47,825 bases of DNA from Dankookia rubra (GTDB lineage: Bacteria; Pseudomonadota; Alphaproteobacteria; Acetobacterales; Acetobacteraceae): contig NZ_SMSJ01000044.1 of the NCBI RefSeq assembly GCF_004355005.1, forward strand, positions 1 through 47,825, written 5' to 3'. The notes under the pieces are model-generated. The model made no database searches and had not been told where the DNA came from. It worked only from the letters and a program-made list of their open reading frames with translations. Each line of letters starts with the position of its first letter. Within the stretch, counting starts at the first letter, position 1. Made by a program: the position numbers and the translations under genes. Positions 25,461-32,942 of this stretch are shown in pieces.

Positions 25461-27455
25461 TCAGCCATGCCGTCCAACCTGCTGGCGCACTGCCGCGGCA
25501 ACAGCTTCGGCCGTGATACCGAAGTGCTGCCAAAGATCGTCCTCGCCGCCGGATGCGCCGAATCCCGACATGCCGACGAAGCTACCCTCCGGCCCGATCC
25601 AGCGGTCCCAGCCCAACCGGACGGCGGCCTCCACCGCGACACGCGGCGCCTGGCCGAGCACCTGCGCTCGGTAGGCCCGCGTCTGCTGCTCGAATATTTC
25701 CCAGCAGGGCATCGAGACGACGCTGACAGGCAGTCCTTCGCTCGCCAGCATCTCACGGGCGCGGAGGGCCAGGGCGACCTCTGTACCCGTGGCCAGGATG
25801 GTGGCGACGCGCTCCCCGCCCTCCGCCTCCGCCACGACATAGGCGCCGCGCGTACTCAGGTTCTCCTCCGCCATGCGCCGTACCATCGGTTGCGACTGGC
25901 GCGCGAAGACCAGGCATGAGGGTCCGGTCCGATGCGCGATGGCCAATTCCCAGCACTCCGCTGCCTCCACCGCATCGGCCGGCCGGAAGACCAGCAGGTT
26001 CGGAATGGCCCGCAGCGACGCCAAGTACTCGACAGGCTGGTGAGTCGGGCCATTGCGCCCGATACCGATGCTGTCGTGGGTGAAGGCGAACAGGACCGGC
26101 AGGCCCATCATCGCCGCAAGCCGGAAGGCAGGGCGCTCGTAATCGGAGAAAACCAGGTAGGTCACGCCGCTCGGCACCACACCGCCATGCGCGGCCATAC
26201 CGTTCAGCATCGACCCCATGGCGTGCTCGCGGACGCCGTAGTGCAGGTAGCGGCCACCACGGTGCCCGGCGGTGAAGGCGGACAGCCGGCGCTTGTGCTG
26301 TGTCGCCGCCTCAAGGTCGGGGGCGCCGGCCAGCATCTCCGGGATTGCGGCGGCGGCAATCTCGACGATCTCACCACAGGTCTTCCAGCCATGCTGGGCC
26401 AGTCCCTGCTCGGCGGCCTGGCGGGCAAAGGCGCGCAGGCCGTCCTGCCACCCGTCCGGCAGCCGTCCCTCCCGCAGGCGGTCCAGGTGCTGCCGCGTCT
26501 CCCCCGGCAGGCCGGCGACGCGCGCCTGCCACGCCTCGTAATCGGGCAAGCTGCGGCGACCCGCGACGCGCCAGGCCGCAGCGACGTCCTCCGGTACCGT
26601 GAAGGGCGGGTGCGGCCAGTCGCGGGCTTGGCGGGCGGCATCGGTCAGTGCGCGGGTCAGCTTGCCGCTATGCGCGGCCCGCGTGCCCTCCACGCCAGGA
26701 AGGCCGCGGCCGATCACGGTTCGGCACGCGATGAAGCTCGGCCGGGCGTCATGCCGCGCCAGGGACAGTGCTGCATCCACGGCCGCCACATCGTGCCCGT
26801 CCACCTCCAACACCTGCCAGTTCGCCGCCCGGAAGCGCGCGGGGAGATCCTCGCTCTGGGCGATGCCGATGGCGCCGTCATCGGTCATTTGGTTGTCGTC
26901 CCAGAGCCAAGTGAGCTTGCCGAGACGAAGGTGCCCGGCAAGCGAGGCGACCTCCTGCGCCACGCCTTCCTGCAGGCAGCCATCGCCGACGATGGCATAG
27001 CTGCGATGGTCGACGAGATCGGCGCCGAGTTGCTCCGCGAGGAATGCCTCGGCGACCGCCATGCCGGCGGCGTTGGCGATGCCCTGGCCGAGTGGGCCGG
27101 TGGTCGCCTCGATGCCCCGCTCGGGGTGGTATTCCGGGTGGCCCTCGCAGGGTGAGCCCAGCTCCCGGAACGTCCTGAGCGCCTCCATCGGCATCCCGGC
27201 GTAGCCGCTCAGGTGCAGCAAGGCATAGAGCAGCATTGAGCCATGCCCGGCCGAGAGGACGAAGCGGTCGCGGTCGAACCAGAGCGGATCCGCGGGATTG
27301 AACTTGAGATGCCGGGTGAAGAGCGCGGTGGCGATCTCGGCGGCGCCGAGCGGCGTACCGGGATGTCCCTCGCCGACGCGTTCACAGGCGTCCATGGCGA
27401 GGAAGCGGATGGCGTCGGCCATCCGATGTGGTTCGACGTTGCTGATCAGGGCCAT
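25461..27455 (-). CDS. tkt: Transketolase, full length
   Basis: A 664-residue thiamine-diphosphate enzyme transferring two-carbon ketol units. The N-terminal part has MDACERVGEGHPGTPLGAAE, GPLGQGIANAAGMAVAE and the ThDP motif AIVGDGCLQEGVAQEVAS with a downstream DDN. The middle has RYLHYGVREHAMGSMLNGMA with the catalytic Glu, then FAFTHDSIGIGRNGPTHQPV. The C-terminus has LGWDRWIGPEGSFVGMSGFG. It is divergently transcribed from a LysR regulator that leads into a split transketolase, so this locus has two transketolase systems. The ATG has GGGAGAG upstream. It may be the housekeeping enzyme or a locus-specific isoenzyme. Confidence 0.95.
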   Translation of the reverse strand: MALISNVEPHRMADAIRFLAMDACERVGEGHPGTPLGAAEIATALFTRHLKFNPADPLWFDRDRFVLSAGHGSMLLYALLHLSGYAGMPMEALRTFRELGSPCEGHPEYHPERGIEATTGPLGQGIANAAGMAVAEAFLAEQLGADLVDHRSYAIVGDGCLQEGVAQEVASLAGHLRLGKLTWLWDDNQMTDDGAIGIAQSEDLPARFRAANWQVLEVDGHDVAAVDAALSLARHDARPSFIACRTVIGRGLPGVEGTRAAHSGKLTRALTDAARQARDWPHPPFTVPEDVAAAWRVAGRRSLPDYEAWQARVAGLPGETRQHLDRLREGRLPDGWQDGLRAFARQAAEQGLAQHGWKTCGEIVEIAAAAIPEMLAGAPDLEAATQHKRRLSAFTAGHRGGRYLHYGVREHAMGSMLNGMAAHGGVVPSGVTYLVFSDYERPAFRLAAMMGLPVLFAFTHDSIGIGRNGPTHQPVEYLASLRAIPNLLVFRPADAVEAAECWELAIAHRTGPSCLVFARQSQPMVRRMAEENLSTRGAYVVAEAEGGERVATILATGTEVALALRAREMLASEGLPVSVVSMPCWEIFEQQTRAYRAQVLGQAPRVAVEAAVRLGWDRWIGPEGSFVGMSGFGASGGEDDLWQHFGITAEAVAAAVRQQVGRHG

Positions 27456-27554
27456 GGTCGTTCTCTCCCGTCCCGGAAGGGTGTGCCGCGCGGCCTGTCA
27501 CACCGACAAGCGAGAATATTGCGTCCATCGACGAGTTGGCTTCATGATTCGCGC
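27456..27554. promoter_or_regulatory. Divergent promoter region of transketolase and LysR gene
   Basis: This 99-base gap lies between divergently oriented tkt and lysR-type genes, the classical place for a LysR-regulator binding site. The local AT-rich stretch CGAGAATATTGCG is the best candidate for a promoter element or T-N11-A box. Autoregulation and control of tkt are inferred from the layout. Confidence 0.5.
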
Positions 27555-28526
27555 ATGCCGCAACACCTGCCCCTGACCGCCCTCGGCGCCTTCGAGGCCG
27601 CCACCCGCACCGGCTCCTTCCGCTCCGCGGCGGACGACCTGGGCCTGACGCCGAGTGCCGTGAGCCACGCGATCCGCGGGCTCGAGCGCGATCTCGGCAC
27701 CATGTTGTTCGAGCGCGAGGGCCGGTCGATCCGGCTGACGCCAGAAGGCGAGACGCTCATGCACCATGTCGAGCGCGGCTTCGGTGAACTCCAGCTCGGC
27801 GTTGGCAGCGTCGCCACGCGGCGGCCACAGCTCCTCAAGCTGCACTGTGCCCCAAGCTTTGCGGCGCAATGGCTGGTGCCACGCCTCGGCCGGCTGCTGG
27901 AGGAGTGCAGCGGACTGGAGCTGCGCATCGCCGCCGGCACGGACTACACGCGTTTCCTTGCGGACGAATTCGATGCCGACATCGTCTACGGCGCACCACC
28001 GCCCGAATACTACGGCGGCTCCGGCCATCAGGGGGTCATCGTGCTGCCGCTGGGGACGGAGGTGATAACGCCGCTCTGCGCGCCCTCGCTCGCCCCGGCA
28101 ATCCGCACCGCCCGCGACCTCTACGCCCAGACCCTGATCGAGAGCGACAACAAGCGCGTCCGTTGGCCAGCATGGTTTTCCGCCAACCACCTCGCCGCGC
28201 CGGCCCCGCGCGGCCCGCGCTTCGACCGCAGCTTCATCTCGCTGAGCGCCGCGGCCGACGGGCTCGGCGTTGCCCTGGAATCCACGATGCTCGCGCAACG
28301 GGAACTCGCCTCCGGCCGCCTGGTGCGTCCCTTGGACGGCATCTGCGAGGACGTGGTCTATACCGGCCACTGGCTCGTCTTCCCTCGCACGAAGCGCTAT
28401 GCGCGATCCATGGTGCTGTTCCTGGGCTGGCTGACCCGCGAGCTCGGCCTCGACATCAATCTCGACGAGCTTGAGGCGGCAGCGCGTGAGCACGTCCCGA
28501 AAGGCCGCCCCTTATTGGTGAGCTGA
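27555..28526 (+). CDS. LysR-family transcriptional regulator
   Basis: A 323-residue regulator. The winged helix-turn-helix is at residues 5-65: LTALGAFEAATRTGSFRSAA, DDLGLTPSAVSHAIRGLERD, then LGTMLFEREGRSIRLTPEGE. The effector domain follows (LKLHCAPSFAAQWLVPRLGR) and resembles the GcvA-like subgroup. The ATG at 27555 gives the canonical N-terminus. It is placed between the full-length transketolase (divergent) and an SDR, split transketolase and TRAP operon (downstream), so it is the likely local regulator of both, with a substrate-derived effector. Confidence 0.92.
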   Translation: MPQHLPLTALGAFEAATRTGSFRSAADDLGLTPSAVSHAIRGLERDLGTMLFEREGRSIRLTPEGETLMHHVERGFGELQLGVGSVATRRPQLLKLHCAPSFAAQWLVPRLGRLLEECSGLELRIAAGTDYTRFLADEFDADIVYGAPPPEYYGGSGHQGVIVLPLGTEVITPLCAPSLAPAIRTARDLYAQTLIESDNKRVRWPAWFSANHLAAPAPRGPRFDRSFISLSAAADGLGVALESTMLAQRELASGRLVRPLDGICEDVVYTGHWLVFPRTKRYARSMVLFLGWLTRELGLDINLDELEAAAREHVPKGRPLLVS

Positions 28527-28535
28527 ACTCACCAA
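28515..28535. repeat. Perfect inverted repeat over the lysR stop codon
   Basis: TTGGTGAG-CTGAA-CTCACCAA has 8-base perfect arms. A further half-site-like GGGTGAG occurs at 28558-28564, before the SDR start. It overlaps the lysR stop and lies about 80 bases before the SDR gene, so it could be a terminator stem or an operator for the downstream operon. No T-run follows, which favours an operator. Confidence 0.5.
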
Positions 28536-28612
28536 AGGACGCAGATTTCTCGCTTGTGGGTGAGGGTTCCGGCTTGGCAAACCTCCGGTCAGAAAAGCCA
28601 GGAGGAGGTTGC

Positions 28613-29362
28613 ATGCTGCTCACCGACAAGACCGCCGTCATTTCCGGGGCAGCCAGCGCGCGGGGAATCGGCCGCGCCACCGCGAGGCTCTTCGCGGAGC
28701 ACGGCGCCCGCGTCGCCATCCTCGACCTCGATGCCGCAGGCGCCGCGCAGGCCGCCGCCGAACTCGGCGAGGGGCATATCGGCATCGGCTGCAACGTCGC
28801 CGACCTGGCCAGCTGCCGCCAGGCGGCCGAGCAGGCGATCGGTGCCTTCGGCAAGATTGACATCCTGATCAACAACGCCGGCATCTCGCAGCCGGTGAAG
28901 ACCATGGAGATCACGCCTGAGGACTGGCAGCGCGTCGTCGACGTCAACATGACCGGCGTGCTTTACCTCAGCCAAGCCTTCATCCCGCATATGCGGGCGC
29001 GCAAGCAGGGCTCCATCGCCTGCATGTCCTCCGTATCCGCCCAGCGCGGCGGCGGCATCTTCGGCGGCCCGCACTACTCCGCAGCCAAGGCCGGCGTGCT
29101 GGGCCTCGCCAAGGCGATGGCGCGTGAACTGGGGCCGGACGGCATCCGCGTGAACAGCGTGACCCCGGGCCTGATCCAGACCGACATCACCGGCGGCAAG
29201 CTGACGCCGGAGATGAAGACCGAGATCTTGAAGGGCATCCCGCTGAACCGCCTGGGCGATGCGATCGATGTGGCGCGGATATACCTGTTCCTCGCCTCCG
29301 ACCTGTCCGCCTACGTGACCGGCGCGGTCATCGACGTCAACGGCGGCATGCTGATCCACTGA
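28613..29362 (+). CDS. SDR-family oxidoreductase of the transketolase/TRAP operon
   Basis: A 249-residue classical SDR: cofactor loop SGAASARGIGRATARLFAEH, NNAGIS near residue 85, catalytic Ser in MSSVSAQRGGG, and YSAAK for Tyr and Lys. The C-terminus YVTGAVIDVNGGMLIH is canonical. The start has GGAGGAGG upstream. It is the first gene of the set leading to the split transketolase and TRAP transporter. By analogy with carbohydrate-catabolic SDRs it probably oxidises a polyol or sugar-derived alcohol to the ketose used by the transketolase; this is inference. Confidence 0.92.
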   Translation: MLLTDKTAVISGAASARGIGRATARLFAEHGARVAILDLDAAGAAQAAAELGEGHIGIGCNVADLASCRQAAEQAIGAFGKIDILINNAGISQPVKTMEITPEDWQRVVDVNMTGVLYLSQAFIPHMRARKQGSIACMSSVSAQRGGGIFGGPHYSAAKAGVLGLAKAMARELGPDGIRVNSVTPGLIQTDITGGKLTPEMKTEILKGIPLNRLGDAIDVARIYLFLASDLSAYVTGAVIDVNGGMLIH

Positions 29363-29423
29363 GGCCGGGCCGTCGCGGCTGCGTCGGCCTAGATCCCCCC
29401 ACCCAAGGAGAGGAGACGCGCCA

Positions 29424-30275
29424 ATGGAAGCGCGAACGACGACGCTCGCCAATGCGCCGAGCCTGGAGGAGCGCGCATACCGCGTCCGGCACAACGCGCT
29501 GCGAATGGGCGAGGTGCAAGGGCAGGGCTACATCGCCCAGGCGCTCGGCGTAGCCGATGTGCTGGCGGTGTCCTACTTCCATGCGCTGCGCTACCGGTCC
29601 GAGGATCCCGCCTGGGAAGGCCGCGACCGCTTCCTGCTCTCGATCGGCCATTATGCCATCGCGCTCTACAGCGTGCTGATCGAGGCGGGAATCATCCCCA
29701 CCGAGGAGCTGGAAACCTACGGCACGGACGACAGTCGCCTGCCGATGTCCGGCATGGCCAGCTACACGCCGGGCATGGAGATCAGCGGCGGCTCACTGGG
29801 CATCGGCCTCGGCATCGCCGTCGGCATGGGGCTTGGGCTGAAGCGGAAGCAGTCCGACCGCTTCGTCTACAACCTGATGTCGGATGGCGAGCTGGACGAG
29901 GGCCCTACCTGGGAAGCCGCCATGTCGGCCGGACACTGGAAGCTCGACAACATCATCTGCCTGGTGGACGTGAACCGGATGCAGGCCGACGGTCCCTCGA
30001 CCGGCGTCCTGAACTTCGAGCCGCTGCCGGCGAAATGGGAAGCCTTCGGCTGGCACGCGCAACGAGTGGACGGCAACGACATCCCGGCGCTCGTGCGGGC
30101 CTTCGACGCGGCGCGGGCGCTGAGCGAGCCGAAGCCGCGCGTCATCATCTGCGACACCAAGATGGCGAAGGGCGTGCCGTTCCTGGAAGCGCGCGAGAAG
30201 TCGCACTTCCTGCGCGTCGAGCAGCACGAATGGACGCAGGCAATCGAGGCGCTGGACGCCGGGAGGAAGTCATGA
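29424..30275 (+). CDS. Transketolase, N-terminal (ThDP-binding) subunit
   Basis: A 283-residue protein equal to the first half of a transketolase. It has RFLLSIGHYAIALYSVLIEA, then SGGSLGIGLGIAVGMGLGLK, and the ThDP/magnesium motif LMSDGELDEGPTWEAAMSAG, then NIICLVDVNRMQADG. It ends just where the pyrimidine-binding half of normal transketolases begins. A ribosome-binding site GGAGAGGAG is present. Its stop overlaps the start of the next gene by four bases (ATGA), so the two halves are made together. Split transketolases are known for sugar-specific pathways such as apulose-4-phosphate transketolase AptAB; the substrate here is not evident. Confidence 0.93.
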   Translation: MEARTTTLANAPSLEERAYRVRHNALRMGEVQGQGYIAQALGVADVLAVSYFHALRYRSEDPAWEGRDRFLLSIGHYAIALYSVLIEAGIIPTEELETYGTDDSRLPMSGMASYTPGMEISGGSLGIGLGIAVGMGLGLKRKQSDRFVYNLMSDGELDEGPTWEAAMSAGHWKLDNIICLVDVNRMQADGPSTGVLNFEPLPAKWEAFGWHAQRVDGNDIPALVRAFDAARALSEPKPRVIICDTKMAKGVPFLEAREKSHFLRVEQHEWTQAIEALDAGRKS

Positions 30276-31312
30276 GCCGCACCAAGCGCGCCCCCTGGCG
30301 GGGCGCGACGCCGGGACCACAGGACCCGAACAAGCCTCGGCTGACCACCTCGGCGATGATCGCCTCGCTCGCCGGTGAAGGCCAGCGGACCAGCCCGGCC
30401 CCTTTCGGACGTGCGCTGGTGGAACTCGGCAAGACCCGCCCCGAGATCGTCGGCATGACGGCGGACCTTGCGAAGTACACTGACCTGCACGTCTTCGCCC
30501 AGGCCTACCCGGACCGGTTCTACCAGATGGGCATGGCCGAGCAGCTGCTCATGCTCGCTGCCGCCGGGATGGCGCATGAGGGCTTCGTGCCCTTCGTGAC
30601 CACCTACGCCGCCTTCGCCTCGCGCCGCACCTTCGACTTCATCAGCCAGGGCATCGCGGAAGAAGGCCTGAACGTGAAGGTCTGCTGCGCTCTACCGGGC
30701 CTGACCACGGGGTACGGCCCGAGCCACCAGGCGACGGAAGACATCGCGATCTTCCGTGGCATGCCGGACCTGACCATCGTCGATCCTTGCGACGCGCTCG
30801 ACATCGAGCAGGCGGTGCCCGCCATCGCGGCCCATGACGGCCCGGTCTACATGCGCCTGCAGCGCGGCCAGGTGCCGCTGGTGCTGGACAAGTACGACTA
30901 CTCCTTCGAGCTGGGCAAGGCGAAGCTCCTGCGCGACGGCGCGGATGTTCTTGTCATCTCGTCTGGCTTCATGACCATGCGGTCGCTCGAGGTGGCGAAG
31001 CTGCTGGAGGCGGACCGGGTGAAGGTCGCGGTCCTGCACGTGCCGACCATCAAGCCGCTGGACGAGGCAGCCATTCTGCATGAGGTCGGCCGCAGCGCAC
31101 GCCTGACCATCGTGGCGGAGAACCACAGTGTCACCGGCGGCCTCGGCGAGGCGGTAGCGGGCACCTTGCTGCGGGCCGGCGTCGTGCCCCCGCGCTTCCG
31201 GCAGGTGGCGCTGCCGGACGCCTTCCTCGATGCCGGCGCGCTACCGACGCTGCACGACCGCTACGGGATCTCGGCCGAGGCCATGGCGAGGAGCGTCAAG
31301 GGCTGGCTCTAG
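30272..31312 (+). CDS. Transketolase, C-terminal subunit
   Basis: A 346-residue protein equal to the pyrimidine-binding and C-terminal halves: PFGRALVELGKTRPEIVGMT, FYQMGMAEQLLMLAAAGMAH with the catalytic Glu, VTTYAAFASRRTFDFISQGI, CALPGLTTGYGPSHQATEDI, and the C-terminal TIVAENHSVTGGLGEAVAG. An extended N-terminal tail of about 35 residues (MSRTKRAPWRGATPGPQDPN and following) precedes the fold and is unlike most AptB-type subunits. It starts inside the stop of the N-terminal subunit and lies 36 bases before the TRAP receptor gene, so all belong to one operon. Confidence 0.93.
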   Translation: MSRTKRAPWRGATPGPQDPNKPRLTTSAMIASLAGEGQRTSPAPFGRALVELGKTRPEIVGMTADLAKYTDLHVFAQAYPDRFYQMGMAEQLLMLAAAGMAHEGFVPFVTTYAAFASRRTFDFISQGIAEEGLNVKVCCALPGLTTGYGPSHQATEDIAIFRGMPDLTIVDPCDALDIEQAVPAIAAHDGPVYMRLQRGQVPLVLDKYDYSFELGKAKLLRDGADVLVISSGFMTMRSLEVAKLLEADRVKVAVLHVPTIKPLDEAAILHEVGRSARLTIVAENHSVTGGLGEAVAGTLLRAGVVPPRFRQVALPDAFLDAGALPTLHDRYGISAEAMARSVKGWL

Positions 31313-31348
31313 CCGGCTCATAACAGCACCCTGGAGGAGACGAAAACA

Positions 31349-32347
31349 ATGACATCCAAGATCACCCGCCGTGTGGCGCTGCTCGGCGCTGCCGGCATCC
31401 TCGCCGCCCCTGCCGTCCTGCGCGCCCAGGGTCAGGTGCGCCTCACCCTCGGCCATGGTGCCGCCCCCGGCAATCCGCGCAGCCTCGGCGCCGACCGCCT
31501 GGCGTCGTTGCTGCGCGAGCGCAGCGGCGGCCGCATCGAGATGCGCGTTGCCGGCTCCGCCCAGCTTGGCGACGATGCCGCGATGCTGACGGCGCTGCGC
31601 ACCGGCACGCTCGACATGTCGGTCAACAGCCAGGGCGCCTCCTCCGCCGTGCTGCCGGAACTCGCCGCGCTCGGCCTTCCCTTCCTCTTCGCCGATGCCG
31701 CGACCGCCTTCAGGGTGGTGGACGGCGCGGTCGGCGAGGAACTGGCGAAGCGTTTCGAAGGCGTCGGCCTGGTCTCGCTGGGGTTCTGGGACAACGGCGT
31801 CCGCCACACCACCAACAGCAAGCGCCCGATCACCCGGCCGGAGGAGTTGAAGGGCCTCAAGATCCGCACGCCGCCGGACCCGATGACCATCGACATCTTC
31901 CAGTCCCTCGGCGCGGCGACGCAGCAGGTCAACTTCGGCGAGCTTTACGTCGCCCTGCAGCAGGGCGTGGTGGACGGCCAGGAGAACCCGCTCGCCAACA
32001 TCCAGTCCTCCAAGCTGTTCGAGGTGAACAGGTTCATCTCCCTCACCGGCCACAAGTGGGAATGCAATCCCTGCCTGGTGTCCCGCATTGCCTGGGGCCG
32101 GCTGAAGCCGGAGGACCGGCGCATGGTGCAGGAGGTGGCGAAGGAGGCCGCGGCCTACCAGCGCGGCCTGTCGCAGGAGATCGACACCAAGCTGCTGGGT
32201 GAGTTTCGCGCCAGTCCGGCGGTTGCCGTGAACGCGGTGGAGCAGGCCCCATTCCGCGCCGCCACCGCCGTCGTGGCGGAACGTTGGGAAGCCAAGCCCT
32301 TCGGCGACTTCGTGAAGCGCCTGCGCGCTGCATCGGTGGCGGCGTGA
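31349..32347 (+). CDS. dctP: TRAP transporter solute receptor, DctP family
   Basis: A 332-residue periplasmic binding protein. It starts with a twin-arginine-type leader (MTSKITRRVALLGAAGILAA, then PAVLRAQ). Family blocks are VRLTLGHGAAPGNPRSLGAD, PEELKGLKIRTPPDPMTIDI with the conserved Arg that binds a carboxylate in many DctP proteins, and NFGELYVALQQGVVDGQENP, then LANIQSSKLFEVNR. GGAGGAG-like sequence precedes the ATG. It binds the substrate and delivers it to DctQM encoded next to it. The conserved Arg fits an organic acid or sugar acid, but sugar-binding members exist. Confidence 0.93.
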   Translation: MTSKITRRVALLGAAGILAAPAVLRAQGQVRLTLGHGAAPGNPRSLGADRLASLLRERSGGRIEMRVAGSAQLGDDAAMLTALRTGTLDMSVNSQGASSAVLPELAALGLPFLFADAATAFRVVDGAVGEELAKRFEGVGLVSLGFWDNGVRHTTNSKRPITRPEELKGLKIRTPPDPMTIDIFQSLGAATQQVNFGELYVALQQGVVDGQENPLANIQSSKLFEVNRFISLTGHKWECNPCLVSRIAWGRLKPEDRRMVQEVAKEAAAYQRGLSQEIDTKLLGEFRASPAVAVNAVEQAPFRAATAVVAERWEAKPFGDFVKRLRAASVAA

Positions 32348-32348
32348 C

Positions 32349-32942
32349 ATGGAACGACCTTTCCACACCACGCCGGCTGTGGCCGACGCGGTGCGCGTCG
32401 ACGGGAAGCCCCGTGGCGCGCTGATCACGGCGGTCGATGCGGTCGACCGCGCGGTTGCCCTGCTCTGCCAGGGCGTGCTGCTCCTAGCCGGCACCGTCCT
32501 GATGGGCGTGCTGACAGCCAATGTCGTCGCGCGCTACGTCCTGGCGACCGGCGGCTTCGACTGGGCGGAGGAAGTGCCGCAGCAGCTCTTCCCCTGGTTC
32601 ATCATGGCCGGCGTCGGGCTGGCGGTTCAGCGTGGTGGCCACATCGCGGTGGAGTGGCTGCTCGGCAAGCTGGGGCGCGAGGGCAAGCGGGTCATCCTGC
32701 TCGCCGGCCATGCGGTCGTGGCGCTGGCCTACCTCGCCCTTTGCTGGCAGGCGCTCACCGTCGCGGAGATCGTCGCGATCGAGCGAAGCCCTGCCCTCGG
32801 CCTGCCTGGAAGCTACGGCTACTGGGCCATCGCCGCCGGATGCCTGCTGCTGGCGCTGGGCACCGTCACCGTCGCCATCCGCGTCGCGCTGCTCGGACCC
32901 GAAGCCATGCCACAACCCAGCCCCGAGGAGATGCCGACATGA
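32349..32942 (+). CDS. dctQ: TRAP transporter small permease, DctQ family
   Basis: A 197-residue membrane protein with four helices: LLCQGVLLLAGTVLMGVLTA, QQLFPWFIMAGVGLAVQRGG, VILLAGHAVVALAYLALCWQ and YWAIAAGCLLLALGTVTVAI. FDWAEEVPQQLFPWFIMAGV is the usual DctQ motif. It begins one base after the dctP stop, and its stop overlaps the dctM start as ATGA. It couples with DctM in the inner membrane. Confidence 0.92.
   Translation: MERPFHTTPAVADAVRVDGKPRGALITAVDAVDRAVALLCQGVLLLAGTVLMGVLTANVVARYVLATGGFDWAEEVPQQLFPWFIMAGVGLAVQRGGHIAVEWLLGKLGREGKRVILLAGHAVVALAYLALCWQALTVAEIVAIERSPALGLPGSYGYWAIAAGCLLLALGTVTVAIRVALLGPEAMPQPSPEEMPT

Noticed and set aside
29424-31312. Split genes read as 1-deoxyxylulose-5-phosphate synthase or pyruvate dehydrogenase E1
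   Set aside because: Motifs and lengths of both halves fit split transketolase better, in particular the N-half ending and the AENHSVTGGLGEAV segment of the C-half.
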